Positions 54,043 through 63,078 of a DNA stretch of 64,000 bases are shown piece after piece. This DNA comes from Vicinamibacterales bacterium (GTDB lineage: Bacteria; Acidobacteriota; Vicinamibacteria; Vicinamibacterales; 2-12-FULL-66-21). The position numbers and the translations under genes were made by a program. A model generated the notes under the pieces. That model had not been told where the DNA came from. It saw nothing but the letters and a program-made list of their open reading frames with translations, and did no database searches. The stretch covers positions 1 through 64,000 of the forward strand of contig DASSPH010000057.1 of assembly GCA_035699745.1 (NCBI GenBank), in the 5' to 3' direction. Numbering within the stretch: position 1 is the first letter of the stretch; every line of letters begins with the position of its first letter.

Positions 54043-54621
54043 ATGGCGAACCCCGGAGACGTGACGGAGCTCCTCATGGCGTGGAGTGCCGGCGGGGGGA
54101 ACGCGCTGGGCGAGCTCGAGGTGCTCGTGCACCGGGAGCTGCGGCAGATGGCCAGACGTCTGCTCGACGGCGAACGATCGGGGCACGGCTGGCAAGCGAC
54201 CGATCTGATCAACGAATCGTATCTGCGCTTGATCGGCTGGCGCGGCGTGGAGTGGCAGAACCGCGCCCACTTCTACGCGACCGCCGCGCAGATGATGCGG
54301 CGGGTGCTCGTCGACGCGGCGCGCGCCCGCCAGTCGGCCAAACGCGGCGCGGGCGCGGAGACGGTCCCGATCGACAGCGTGCAGCTTCCCGCGCCGGACC
54401 CCGACGTCCAGGTCATCGCGCTGGAACACGCGCTCGACGAGCTCGCGGCCATCGCTCCGCGGGCGAGTCAGGTGGTGGAGCTGCGGTTTTTCGGAGGCTT
54501 CAGCGTCGCCGAAACGGCGGACGCCCTCAACGTGTCGGTCCGGACGGCGATGAGCGACTGGAATACCGCGCGTGCGTGGCTCCGCCGACGCCTGACGGTA
54601 CAAGGCTCCCATGAAGAATGA
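54043..54621 (+). CDS. ECF RNA polymerase sigma factor (TIGR02999-like)
   Basis: The 192-residue protein starts at ATG 54043. Region 2 shows VTELLMAWSAGGGNALGELE, VHRELRQMARRLLDGE, WQATDLINESYLRLIGW and FYATAAQMMRRVLVDAARAR. Region 4 shows LAAIAPRASQVVELRFFGGF and SVAETADALNVSVRTAMSDW. It is the same type as the sigma factor at 20719-21300. Its 3' end overlaps the following kinase gene by 11 bp, again implying coupled expression. No anti-sigma gene is present. Confidence 0.9.
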   Translation: MANPGDVTELLMAWSAGGGNALGELEVLVHRELRQMARRLLDGERSGHGWQATDLINESYLRLIGWRGVEWQNRAHFYATAAQMMRRVLVDAARARQSAKRGAGAETVPIDSVQLPAPDPDVQVIALEHALDELAAIAPRASQVVELRFFGGFSVAETADALNVSVRTAMSDWNTARAWLRRRLTVQGSHEE

Positions 54622-57478
54622 TCAGTGGAACCGCCTGTCCGACTGGCACAACGCCTGGCTCGACGCCGATGCGAACGGACGGGCCCGGCTGCGCCGGCAA
54701 CTGACCGAGACGCAGCCGGACCTCGTGACGTATGCCGAGGATCTGATTGCCTCCGGCGCGCCGCCGGACGACTTCCTGGACACGCCGGCCTTCGTCCTCG
54801 CGGCGCGCCAGCTGGCGCGCGAGACCGCGCTGCTGACGGGCGCAGACGTCGGCCCGTATCGCGTGGTCAGCCTGATCGCCCACGGCGGAATGGGCGTGGT
54901 CTACCGCGCGACGGACGTCCGGCTTCAGCGCGACGTCGCGTTGAAGATGCTGTCGCCGATCGGGATTCCCGACGAGCGGCGGATCGATCGCTTTCTGCGT
55001 GAAGCGCGCATCACCGCGTCGATCGATCATGCGAACGTCGTGAAGGTGTACGACGTCGGCCTCTTCAACGGCCGCCCGTACATCGTCGTCGAGCTGCTCG
55101 AAGGCGAGACGCTGCGGGCGAGGATCACGCGGGAGGCCCTCACACCGTCTGAGGCGCGCCGGATTACCGCCGACGTTGCCAGGGGGCTGGTCGCCGCGCA
55201 CTCGGCCGGCCTGGTGCACTGCGACCTCAAGCCGGAGAACATCTTTCTCACCCGCGCGGGCGTGACCAAGATTCTGGACTTCGGCATCGCCAGGCTCGGC
55301 CCCGACGCCGCGCACCCGCGCCATGGCGCGCCGACGGTCACCGGGATCCTCCTCGGCACCGCCGGCTATCTGGCTCCCGAACAGATTCGCGGCGAACGAG
55401 TGGACGCGCGTGCCGATCTCTTTGCGCTGGGATCGATCCTCTACGAGCTCGTCACCGGCGAACGGGCCTTCGCCGGCGAGAATACGGTCGACACGCTTCA
55501 TGCCATCCTCCACTCGCAGCCCCCTGACCTCCTTCGGCAGACCGATGGCGTTCGCGCCGGTCTCGCCAGGATCGCCGCGCGCCTGCTCGAGAAGGCGCCG
55601 GACGATCGCTTTCAGTCGGCGGCGGATCTCGCATGGGCGCTGGAACAATCGGGTCCCTCTGACGTCACGCCACCTCCCGCCGTGCCGATCCGCAGCGCGC
55701 AACGGCCCCTGCGGGCGTACTGGATGTGGATCGCCGCGCCGCTGGCGTTGCTGGCAGCGGTGGTCGGGACCTGGTGGACCGTGCGCCCGGCGCCGCTCGA
55801 CCGGCAGCCTGCCGCGCCGGCACGGTTTACGTGGACGCTCCCGGCCGGCACGAGCCTGCTGTCCGCGCCCTCCGTGTCGCCCGACGGGCGGCGCATCTGC
55901 TGGGTCGGAGGCAGCGACGCCGGCGTGCGCCGGATATTCGTGCGCGATCTGTCATCGCTCGACGCCGCGACCGTCCCCGGGACGGAAGGCGCGCGTCATC
56001 CATTCTGGTCCCCCGACAGCCAGACGATCGGTTTCTTCGCGGAAGGCAAGCTGAAACGGGTCGGCCTCGGCGGCGGCTCCCCGATCGCGCTCGCGGACGC
56101 ACCGGACGCGCGCGGCGGTACGTGGAGCCGGTCGGGCGTCATTGTTTTCCAGCCTCAGTATCGGGATACGTCGCTGATGCGCGTGTCCGACCAGGGTGGC
56201 GGCCTCAAGCCGGTCACGATCGTCGATCGCGCGCAGGAAGAAACCGCCCACCGCTGGCCGGCGTTTCTGCCCGACGGCGTCCACTTCGTCTACTCCATCG
56301 TGTCGCTGCGCGATGCCCGCCGCGGCGTCTACCTGGGCAGCCTGGACGATCCTCCTGCGCGATCGGTCCAGTTGTTCGCCTCGGAATCGGCTGCCGTGTA
56401 TGCGCCACTCGGCGACGGGCGCCGCGGTGCGCTCCTGTCGGTCGCTGACGGCCGCGTTGAAGTGCGGCCGTTCGATCCCGTGCGGCGTACCCTCGACGGG
56501 CCCGTGCAGATGATTGGCGTGAACGCCATCGCCACGTCGCCGCGCGACGCGGCGCTGATCACCGCGACGACGAACGTGCTGGCGTACAGCGCTGTCATGC
56601 TGCCGTGGGGCGGGCGGCTGGCGAGCGTCGGGCGCGACGGAGCGAACCTCCAGCTGCTGACGGAGCCCGAACTCGGCGGGTTTCCGCGAATCTCACCCGA
56701 CGGCGCGCGCCTCGCGCGCTCCGTGGTCGATCCGCTCCGAGGCAATCCCGACATCTGGCTCGACGACCTGCGCCGCGGCACGCGGCTGCGGCTGACGACA
56801 TCAGCCGATCTCGACGTGATGCCGGTCTGGTCCCCGGATGGACGAGAGATCGCCTACCGCTCAGGCACGGTTCACGAGACGACGATCGGCTTTGCGGCAT
56901 CGGACGGCACCGGCGTGACCCGAACGCTCGCCTGTCCGCAGCAGCCCTGCGAGCCCAGTGACTGGTCACCAGACGGCAAGTACCTGGTCGTCACCGTCGA
57001 CGGCAGGGATATCTGGACGATCCCGCTCGAACCCGGCGCGGCGCCGCAGAAACTGCTCGCGGATGCGTTCATCGAACGCGACGCACGCATCTCGCCCGAC
57101 GGCCGATGGCTCGCCTACGTCTCGGATGAATCCGGCCGGCCGGAGGTTTCGGTTCGCAGCATCACCGGGCCTCCGCACCGGTTCGTCGTGTCGAGCGGGG
57201 GAGGCGATCAGCCGGTCTGGCGGCGCGACGGCGGCGAGCTGTTCTTTGCCGGTCCGCAGGGAGCGCTGAACGGCGTTCCCGTTCGACGGGACGCGGCGGA
57301 CGGACTGTCGTTCGGCGCTGCAGCGCGGCTGAAGGTCCCTCCGCTCGGCGATCGTCACTGGGGCACGATCTACGATGTGTCCTCGGACGGCAGCCGGCTC
57401 TATTTGCCGCATCCCGGCGGCGAACGCGCGCCGCGCGAATTCGGCGTATTCCTGAACTGGAGCGCGCTCCTCAAGTAA
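54611..57478 (+). CDS. Ser/Thr protein kinase with PD40/TolB-type propeller (non-RD)
   Basis: The 955-residue protein starts at ATG 54611, inside the 3' end of the sigma gene. The kinase domain (~78-345) has LIAHGGMGVVYRATD, DVALKML, LVHCDLKPENIFL, ILDFGIARL and GTAGYLAPEQIRG. The catalytic loop has Cys where the common HRD Arg stands, so it is a non-RD kinase and may not need activation-loop phosphorylation. A membrane helix (MWIAAPLALLAAVVGTWW, ~370) leads to an extracytoplasmic propeller with PD40 repeats (VSPDGRRICWVGG, WSPDSQTIGFFAE, WSPDGREIAYRSG). It ends normally at FLNWSALLK. It probably senses an external signal and works with the sigma factor. Confidence 0.9.
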   Translation: MKNDQWNRLSDWHNAWLDADANGRARLRRQLTETQPDLVTYAEDLIASGAPPDDFLDTPAFVLAARQLARETALLTGADVGPYRVVSLIAHGGMGVVYRATDVRLQRDVALKMLSPIGIPDERRIDRFLREARITASIDHANVVKVYDVGLFNGRPYIVVELLEGETLRARITREALTPSEARRITADVARGLVAAHSAGLVHCDLKPENIFLTRAGVTKILDFGIARLGPDAAHPRHGAPTVTGILLGTAGYLAPEQIRGERVDARADLFALGSILYELVTGERAFAGENTVDTLHAILHSQPPDLLRQTDGVRAGLARIAARLLEKAPDDRFQSAADLAWALEQSGPSDVTPPPAVPIRSAQRPLRAYWMWIAAPLALLAAVVGTWWTVRPAPLDRQPAAPARFTWTLPAGTSLLSAPSVSPDGRRICWVGGSDAGVRRIFVRDLSSLDAATVPGTEGARHPFWSPDSQTIGFFAEGKLKRVGLGGGSPIALADAPDARGGTWSRSGVIVFQPQYRDTSLMRVSDQGGGLKPVTIVDRAQEETAHRWPAFLPDGVHFVYSIVSLRDARRGVYLGSLDDPPARSVQLFASESAAVYAPLGDGRRGALLSVADGRVEVRPFDPVRRTLDGPVQMIGVNAIATSPRDAALITATTNVLAYSAVMLPWGGRLASVGRDGANLQLLTEPELGGFPRISPDGARLARSVVDPLRGNPDIWLDDLRRGTRLRLTTSADLDVMPVWSPDGREIAYRSGTVHETTIGFAASDGTGVTRTLACPQQPCEPSDWSPDGKYLVVTVDGRDIWTIPLEPGAAPQKLLADAFIERDARISPDGRWLAYVSDESGRPEVSVRSITGPPHRFVVSSGGGDQPVWRRDGGELFFAGPQGALNGVPVRRDAADGLSFGAAARLKVPPLGDRHWGTIYDVSSDGSRLYLPHPGGERAPREFGVFLNWSALLK

Positions 57479-57482
57479 ATAC

Positions 57483-57508
57483 CCGGCGCGGCTCGTCGGC
57501 CGCGCCGG
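57483..57508. terminator. Bidirectional hairpin between convergent genes
   Basis: A perfect 10-bp stem (CCGGCGCGGC at 57483-57492, GCCGCGCCGG at 57499-57508) with a TCGTCG loop fills the 35-bp space between the kinase stop and the convergent PhnB-like gene. It has no T tract, so intrinsic termination is plausible but unproven. Confidence 0.6.
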
Positions 57509-57513
57509 CGAGT

Positions 57514-58005
57514 TCACCTCGTCGCCGCGTAGCCGCGACGCGCGGCCTCGATCGTCGCCACGTCGATCTTCCGCATCTTCATCATGGCGTCGAACGCGCG
57601 CTTCGCCTCGGCACCGCCGGCCGCAAGCGCGTCCGTGAGCACCCGCGGCGTAATCTGCCAGGAGAGGCCCCACCGGTCCTTGCACCAGCCGCAGTCGCTT
57701 TCCTGGCCGCCGTTGGCGACGATGGCGTTCCAGTAGCGGTCGGTTTCTTCCTGAGAGTCCGTCGCGATCTGGAAGGAGAACGCTTCACTGTGCTTGAACG
57801 CCGGCCCGCCGTTCAGCCCCAGGCAGGGAATGCCACACACCGTGAACTCGACCGTGAGCACCTCCCCCTCTTTGCCGCTCGGGTAGTCTCCAGGCGCTTT
57901 CTGCACAGCGGTCACCTTGCTGTCTGGAAAGGTGGCCGCGTAAAACCGCGCTGCCTCCTCGGCATCCTTGTCGAACCACAGACAGATAGTGTTCTTTGGC
58001 TTCAT
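57514..58005 (-). CDS. PhnB-like/VOC-fold protein (3-dmu-9_3-mt domain)
   Basis: The start is ATG 58005 (163 aa), with AAGGAG 8 bp upstream. The sequence NTICLWFDKDAEEAARFYAA, TVCGIPCLGLNGGPAFKHSE, AFSFQIATDSQEETDRYWNA, GWCKDRWGLSWQITPRVL and MMKMRKIDVATIEAA is that of PhnB-type glyoxalase-fold proteins. Despite the domain's name, methyltransferase activity is not established for them; metal or small-molecule binding is likelier. It is a single gene converging on the kinase. Confidence 0.88.
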   Translation of the reverse strand: MKPKNTICLWFDKDAEEAARFYAATFPDSKVTAVQKAPGDYPSGKEGEVLTVEFTVCGIPCLGLNGGPAFKHSEAFSFQIATDSQEETDRYWNAIVANGGQESDCGWCKDRWGLSWQITPRVLTDALAAGGAEAKRAFDAMMKMRKIDVATIEAARRGYAATR

Positions 58006-58106
58006 GTCGTGTGCTCCTTTGTTCGTTCCGGTGCGAGTGATCTCTCCGGATGTCTGCACAGTTGACGCCAAATTCCGCCCGGCCGCGCGCGAGCGTCGAG
58101 CACAGG

Positions 58107-59777
58107 TCAGCTTGACAGCACGTGCGCGAGCTTCCGCATGAAGGTGCGGACGTCGGCGATCTGGGCGGCGGTGGAAATGAAGTCAAACGCGGTCGCGCTG
58201 ACCGCCGTGGTGCGCCCCTCGAGAATCGCCGTGAGCGCAGCGGGCAGAACGGGACATTCGTCGAGCAGGCCGGCCACGCCGATCCACGCGGTCATGTCGA
58301 TCATGCCGAGCACCTCGGCAGCGCCGCGCGCGAGCCACGGCGTGCCGGCGTCGCGTCGCGCCGCCAGCGTCCGCCGCAGCGCGGCGAATTCCTGCTGCAA
58401 GTCAGCATCGACGCACTGAAGATCGTCGAGCACCGAGATGAGTTGCTGCGCCACGAACATGCTGACCTCCTGATGCAGCACCGACCAGCCCACTTCGAAC
58501 ACGGTGACGAGGTCGCGATCGACCAGCAACGCGTCGCTCGACTGTGCCGGCCAGTGCTCCAGCCCCAGGTTGCAGACGCTCGCCGCAGCATCCGACGCCT
58601 CCTGGGGCGTGAACGCCCGTGACTGCACCGAGCATCCCGCGAGCAGTGTGTTGGCGAGAAAGGCCAGCTCACGAGTGCGCGCAAAGTATGCCGCTTCATC
58701 GGCGTCGCGGACGCAGGCCATCAGGCGGCGCAGCAGGGTGAGGCGGGCGGCCTGCGGGTCGGTGTCCGCCAGTGCGAGCAGCGCGCGCGGACGCGCCGGC
58801 ATCACGCCGGCCTCGAGAAGCGCCATTACTACTTCGATCGAGTCGGCAGCGCCGCTCGCGTCTTCGTGCCGGTCGGCCCCGGCAACCTTGGAGGACGCCG
58901 GCCGCGGCGAGGATTCCCTGGCCGCGTCCGCGGCTCGAAAGTACGCCGCGACGATCGGATTCCGATCGAACCCTCCTGTCGCCGGCGCGCCGGACCCCGT
59001 CTGCCGCGGCTGTCGCGCCATCTGGAGAAAGGCGCGCGCGTCGGCCGGAGTGGCGTAGCCCTGCAGCGATCGCCGCTCCTCCCGTTCGATCGCGACGTCG
59101 TGGAGCTGCTGCGCCGGGGCCGGCAGCAGATCGTCCAGGCCGTCGATCTCCGGACGGGAGTTGGACAGATCGCGGCAGCCCTGCATCACCGCGTGGAAGT
59201 ACGCGGCGTGCTCGGTATCGAGCGCCGCCAGCAGCGTGACGATTGCGTCCCACGCATCGGCTCGTCGCGCGCGGACCACATATCCGCCGATCTCGCACTC
59301 GAGTCCGGTTCCACTCGATTCGTGCGCCGATGCGTCGTCAGCCGCGATCGCATCTCCTTCACGCATCGCCTCGCCACGATCGCCCGGCTCGTCATCGCTC
59401 TGCGCGGCTGGTTCGAAGATCCCCGGATCGAACACGCGAACGAACCGCGACAGTCCGGCGACGACGAGATCCTCGTCGAGCGCGGCGACCGTTCGCGCGG
59501 CGATCGACCCTCCAGTGTCTGCCAGGACCTCGAGCCATTCGCCGAAGCGAGTGACGTCGAACTGCTGGTCGCATCCCGGCCGCGCTTCGCGCCACAGATC
59601 GAGATCGAGCAGGGAGGCGAGCTGCGCGGGTGTCGCCGACGTCACGAGCTCGCCGCACGCATCGAGTCCGCGATGGCGAATGAGCTGGTGCAGCGTCTCC
59701 GGCGGCAGGTGCGGGACGACGCGCGCGAGGGATGACGCGTCCAGTAATCGGGCGAGCCGATGTTCGACATTGGACAT
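58107..59777 (-). CDS. DUF6178-like protein
   Basis: The 556-residue protein starts at ATG 59777. The N-terminal part (RLARLLDASSLARVVPHLPP, TLHQLIRHRGLDACGELVTS, ATPAQLASLLDLDLWRE) and the C-terminal part (FTPQEASDAAASVCNLGLEH, VTVFEVGWSVLHQEVSMFVA) resemble DUF6178 proteins found in Acidobacteriota and Deltaproteobacteria. No signal peptide, membrane helix or catalytic motif is seen. The protein is largely helical with a poorly conserved acidic middle (DDEPGDRGEAMREGDAIAAD). Function unknown; family name given from memory. Confidence 0.7.
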   Translation of the reverse strand: MSNVEHRLARLLDASSLARVVPHLPPETLHQLIRHRGLDACGELVTSATPAQLASLLDLDLWREARPGCDQQFDVTRFGEWLEVLADTGGSIAARTVAALDEDLVVAGLSRFVRVFDPGIFEPAAQSDDEPGDRGEAMREGDAIAADDASAHESSGTGLECEIGGYVVRARRADAWDAIVTLLAALDTEHAAYFHAVMQGCRDLSNSRPEIDGLDDLLPAPAQQLHDVAIEREERRSLQGYATPADARAFLQMARQPRQTGSGAPATGGFDRNPIVAAYFRAADAARESSPRPASSKVAGADRHEDASGAADSIEVVMALLEAGVMPARPRALLALADTDPQAARLTLLRRLMACVRDADEAAYFARTRELAFLANTLLAGCSVQSRAFTPQEASDAAASVCNLGLEHWPAQSSDALLVDRDLVTVFEVGWSVLHQEVSMFVAQQLISVLDDLQCVDADLQQEFAALRRTLAARRDAGTPWLARGAAEVLGMIDMTAWIGVAGLLDECPVLPAALTAILEGRTTAVSATAFDFISTAAQIADVRTFMRKLAHVLSS

Positions 59778-60086
59778 GGGCCGGCGATGATACCGATCCT
59801 GCCGTCCAACAAACAGTCTTGAAGGTCAGGGCGATGTGAGCGATCCTATTAGTGGCGATTCCAGCGCATTCCCCCCGCGGCCGACGAGCCTCGCCGGCCG
59901 CCGCGACCGTCACCTGCCGCCGAAAATTCCGCGCGCCTGAGGACTCTTTCAACTCCCGCAGCTGACGCCATTCCGATCTCCGTCGCGCGCGGGCGATTCT
60001 GCACGTGTTTCCGCGTGCTCGGGCCGTCCAGCGGACGGCACGCCATCTGCTCTCCACTTCCCCGCGCGGCCTTCAGGAGCTGTCTC
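59778..60086. other. 309-bp divergent spacer, no recognisable gene
   Basis: The space between the DUF6178-like gene and the haem-binding gene must hold both promoters, but no consensus boxes stand out. The only clear element is CAGGAG before ATG 60087. Confidence 0.45.
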
Positions 60087-60557
60087 ATGAAACTCGCAAG
60101 CCGTCGATTCCTGGTCACGGCCGGCCTGACATCCGTCGCGGCGCTGGCGGCGATTCAGGCCGTGCCCTACGGACGCAATCACCTCAACCCGCCCGTCGCC
60201 GCAGAGCCGGTGTGGGATTCACCGGAGACGCGGACGCTGGCGAAGCAGGCGTGCTTCGACTGCCACAGCAATGAAACGGCATGGCCGGCCTACTCGAAGG
60301 TCGCCCCGGTGTCGTGGCTCGTTCACCACGACGTTTCCGAGGGACGCGCGGCGCTGAATTTCTCCGAATGGCACCGGCCGCAGAAAGAGGCGAAAGAGGC
60401 CGCCGAGGAAGTTCTCGAGGGCGCGATGCCGCTCCGGATCTACCAGCTCATGCACGCGCACGCCCGACTGAGCCCCGCCGATCGTGAACGCCTGGCGCGG
60501 GGTCTCGAGAGGACGGTCGGCGGGGCGAAGTCGGATGCGGCGCGCGCGGAACGCTAG
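60087..60557 (+). CDS. Haem-binding domain protein, membrane-anchored or exported
   Basis: The 156-residue protein starts at ATG 60087 behind CAGGAG. A leader (SRRFLVTAGLTSVAALAAIQ) precedes a small domain with one haem c site, CFDCHS in LAKQACFDCHSNETAWPAYS, then KVAPVSWLVHHDVSEGRAAL and NFSEWHRPQKEAKEAAEEVL. This is the layout of the haem_bd (DUF1924-like) domain: one CxxCH plus conserved Trp and His that may give the second axial ligand. It likely carries electrons in the periplasm. The DUF6448 gene follows 43 bp later. Confidence 0.85.
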   Translation: MKLASRRFLVTAGLTSVAALAAIQAVPYGRNHLNPPVAAEPVWDSPETRTLAKQACFDCHSNETAWPAYSKVAPVSWLVHHDVSEGRAALNFSEWHRPQKEAKEAAEEVLEGAMPLRIYQLMHAHARLSPADRERLARGLERTVGGAKSDAARAER

Positions 60558-60600
60558 ACCCCCGCGCTCGCTTCAATGTCCCGCATCGGGGAGGTGTGTC

Positions 60601-61206
60601 GTGGCCACAAGCAGGTTCGTCCGCGCGCTGTCCGTGGTGATCGTGCTGGGATTGGCGGCCGTCACGCCGTCACGCGCGCTGGCGCATTGTGACGGCCTGG
60701 ACGGCCCGGTGGTGAAGGCGGCTCAACGAGCGCTCGAGTCGCGCAACCCGGCGTTCGCATTGATCTGGGTCCAGCAGAAGGACGAGCGCGAGGTTCGCGC
60801 CGCCTTCGAGCAAACGATGGCGGTTCGTCAGCTGAGCCCGCAGGCCAGAGAGCTCGCGGACCGGTTCTTCTTCGAGACGTTGGTCCGCCTGCACCGGGCC
60901 GGAGAGGGCGCCCCATTCACGGGCCTCCAACCCGCCGGGCGGGATATCGGGCCGGCCATTCCCGCCGCGGACGAAGCCATTCGCGCCGGGTCGGTGGAAC
61001 CGGTAAAGCGGCTGCTCACGGGGATCCTCGACGAACGTCTTCGCGAGCAGTTCGGCGAGGCGATGGCGGCGAGGACATTCAAGCCGGACGACCTGCCCGC
61101 CGGCCGGGCGTACGTCAAGGCGTACGTCGAATTCATTCACTTCGTCGAACGTCTGTACGAGAGCACGAAGAAAGCGCCGCACGGGCATTTCGATGAGCAT
61201 CGGTAG
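60601..61206 (+). CDS. Secreted DUF6448-like protein
   Basis: The start is GTG 60601 (201 aa), with GGGGAGG 6 bp upstream, giving a signal peptide (ALSVVIVLGLAAVTPSRALA). The mature protein begins HCDGLDGPVVKAAQRALES and continues FALIWVQQKDEREVRAAFEQ, ADRFFFETLVRLHRAGEGAP, FTGLQPAGRDIGPAIPAADE and AYVEFIHFVERLYESTKKAP, closely matching the DUF6448 pattern. The N-terminal HCD may bind metal. Function unknown. It is probably co-transcribed with the haem-binding gene, which hints at a redox or haem-related role. Confidence 0.82.
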   Translation: MATSRFVRALSVVIVLGLAAVTPSRALAHCDGLDGPVVKAAQRALESRNPAFALIWVQQKDEREVRAAFEQTMAVRQLSPQARELADRFFFETLVRLHRAGEGAPFTGLQPAGRDIGPAIPAADEAIRAGSVEPVKRLLTGILDERLREQFGEAMAARTFKPDDLPAGRAYVKAYVEFIHFVERLYESTKKAPHGHFDEHR

Positions 61207-61249
61207 AGCCGCCGCACAGCCCGGCACGGGTTGAATGGCGCGCCGGTCG

Positions 61250-61993
61250 TCAGTAGTTCACGACCAGCAGCCGGTAGCCGACGTCGAGCGTCTCGCGTCC
61301 GAGCAGGGCGCGGTTGCGCTCGGCCCAGCGGCCGCTCGCCAGATCATCGGCGAGGCGGGCCAGTCCGGCGCCGACTTCCGGCGTCCGCTCCGCGAGCGCC
61401 GAGATCGCAGCCGTCCGGCGGCGATCGAGATACGCTTCGGGCCGCCGCCAGTACGCGCCAAGGAACCCGTCGGTGCAATCCCACGGGATCGGTACGGCGC
61501 GGATCTCGGCGGCACCACCGGCGACGCGCGCGAACTCCTCCGGCGACGGAAACGCCGCGCGATCGCGATCGTACACGGACGGAAGATAGTCCCGCACGAA
61601 CCAGAACGGCCCGGCCAGCGGCGTCCATGTGAACACGACGATCCGGCGGCGCGAGACGCGGCGCAGTTCATGAACACCGCCGCGCCAATCCGGCCAGTGG
61701 TGCATCGTCAGCACCGCCAGCGCGGCGTCGAACACGCCGTCGGGAAAGGGCAGCGCGCCAGCCGTCGCGCGGACGCACGGCGCGGCGCCAGGCGCGCGCC
61801 GGGCTGCCATCATCGCCGACGGCTCGACGGCGACGACGAACCGGTCGTCCGGCTCGTACGAGCCCGTGCCGGCGCCGACGTTCACGATCGACTCGCTGTC
61901 GCTCAGCGCCTCGAGAATCGCCGCATGGACGCGCGGATCCGGCGCGCGGACGCTGGCATAGTCGGCGGCGACGCGATCGTAGTCGTGCGTCAT
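61250..61993 (-). CDS. Class I SAM-dependent methyltransferase
   Basis: I choose ATG 61993 (247 aa), which has GGAG 5 bp upstream; ATG 62011 is an alternative. The methyltransferase core shows IVNVGAGTGSYEPDDRFVVA (motif I), AVEPSAMMAARR, ALPFPDGVFDAALAVLTMHH (motifs II-III) and ELRRVSRRRIVVFTW. It belongs to the Methyltransf_11 group, whose members act on small molecules, quinones or lipids; substrate unknown. It converges on the DUF6448 gene and is divergent from the recQ fragment. Confidence 0.85.
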   Translation of the reverse strand: MTHDYDRVAADYASVRAPDPRVHAAILEALSDSESIVNVGAGTGSYEPDDRFVVAVEPSAMMAARRAPGAAPCVRATAGALPFPDGVFDAALAVLTMHHWPDWRGGVHELRRVSRRRIVVFTWTPLAGPFWFVRDYLPSVYDRDRAAFPSPEEFARVAGGAAEIRAVPIPWDCTDGFLGAYWRRPEAYLDRRRTAAISALAERTPEVGAGLARLADDLASGRWAERNRALLGRETLDVGYRLLVVNY

Positions 61994-62121
61994 GTCTCCG
62001 ATCTCGATCATGCGCCAGCCGCGGCAGAACCGGTACAGCGTTTCCGCAAACAACGACGCTCGACGCCGCTGCAGATTCTGCTCTCTTGCGCGCTCCATCG
62101 TGACGATGCCATCGTCGTCCC

Positions 62122-62253
62122 ATGGATCTCGTCTCGCGGCTGCGGACTCATTTCGCGCATCAGCAATTCAGGCCGGGGCAGGAGCGGATCGTGAGCGCCG
62201 TGCTCGGCGGAGACGACGTGCTCGCCGTGATGCCGACGGGATCGGGGAAGCAC
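62122..62253 (+). pseudogene. recQ: 5' fragment of recQ helicase gene
   Basis: ATG 62122 opens [40 protein letters not shown] and K, the start of RecQ up to the Walker A GSGK. Intact RecQ continues SLCFQLPAL; here the sequence after GK (HRLTRRTLY) is unrelated and leads into the cis-prenyltransferase gene in the same frame. The break is exactly at motif I. The fragment may still be translated as an N-terminal extension of the next gene but cannot be a helicase. Confidence 0.8.
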
Positions 62254-62256
62254 CGG

Positions 62257-62285
62257 TTGACGCGCCGCACTTTGTATCGTAAAGT
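62257..62285 (+). promoter_or_regulatory. Predicted sigma-70 promoter giving a leaderless mRNA
   Basis: TTGACG (62257-62262), a 17-bp spacer and TAAAGT (62280-62285) lie directly after the recQ break. The expected transcription start falls at about 62292-62293, on the GTG that starts the cis-prenyltransferase frame, so the message would have no leader. Confidence 0.55.
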
Positions 62286-62292
62286 ATGGCGC

Positions 62293-63072
62293 GTGAGATC
62301 GACGGATCACGATTCGCGCTGGCGCGACCCGGAGCCGCCGCGGCGCCGGGGCCGGGACCGGTTCCACGTGGCGATCAACATGGATGGGAACGGCCGGTGG
62401 GCGCTCGTGCGCGGCCGCCGTCGCGAAGAGGGGCACGTGGCCGGCGCGTCGGCGGTGCGCCGTACGGTCGAGGCGGCGCCGCCGCTGGGGATCAGCACCC
62501 TGACGCTCTACGCATTCTCGTCGGACAACTGGCGGCGGCCGCGCGGCGAGGTGGACAACCTCATGTTCCTGCTCCAGAAGTACCTGGACTCCGAGTGCGC
62601 CCATCTCGCCGGGCGCGACGTCCGCTTCAACGTCATCGGGCGCCGCGACAGGATTCCGGACTCGCTCAGAAACAGCATCGCGCGAGTCGAGGATCGCACC
62701 CGTGCGGGCACCGCGCTGCATCTGCGCGTCGCCATCGACTATTCGGCGCGCGGGGCGCTGCTCGCGGCGGCAGGCCGTCTTGCGGCCGGCGTCCCGCCCA
62801 CGCGCGAGGCATTCGAGCGTTCGCTCTTCGAGGCAATGCACGCGCCGGACGGGACCCGCGATGTCGATCTGCTGATCCGCACCGGCGGTGAACAGCGGCT
62901 CAGCGACTTCCTGTTGTGGGAATCCGCCTACGCGGAGCTGTACTTCACGGACGTTCTCTGGCCGGATTTCACCGAACAGGATCTCGCCGCCGCCGTTCGC
63001 GCCTTCGCCGCCCGCGACCGGCGCTACGGCGGAGTGCTGAGCGGCGCCGTCGGCGATTCGAGCGCTCCCTAG
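62293..63072 (+). CDS. uppS: cis-prenyltransferase (undecaprenyl diphosphate synthase family)
   Basis: The frame is open back to 62122 through a recQ fragment, but the promoter position favours GTG 62293 (259 aa). The enzyme shows [20 protein letters not shown] (catalytic Asp and diphosphate loop), [43 protein letters not shown] and [20 protein letters not shown] followed by [12 protein letters not shown]. All family hallmarks are present. It condenses isopentenyl diphosphate onto an allylic primer to make a Z-polyprenyl diphosphate, normally the undecaprenyl carrier for cell-wall polymers. Its place ahead of a deacetylase and a methyltransferase suggests a dedicated lipid pathway; whether it is the only uppS is unknown. 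Confidence 0.87.
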   Translation: MRSTDHDSRWRDPEPPRRRGRDRFHVAINMDGNGRWALVRGRRREEGHVAGASAVRRTVEAAPPLGISTLTLYAFSSDNWRRPRGEVDNLMFLLQKYLDSECAHLAGRDVRFNVIGRRDRIPDSLRNSIARVEDRTRAGTALHLRVAIDYSARGALLAAAGRLAAGVPPTREAFERSLFEAMHAPDGTRDVDLLIRTGGEQRLSDFLLWESAYAELYFTDVLWPDFTEQDLAAAVRAFAARDRRYGGVLSGAVGDSSAP

Positions 63073-63078
63073 ATCGGC

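Noticed and set aside
53926-54612. N-terminal extension of the lipoprotein frame across the sigma gene
   Set aside because: The extended part lies antisense to a clear sigma factor; the lipobox and ribosome site support ATG 53925.
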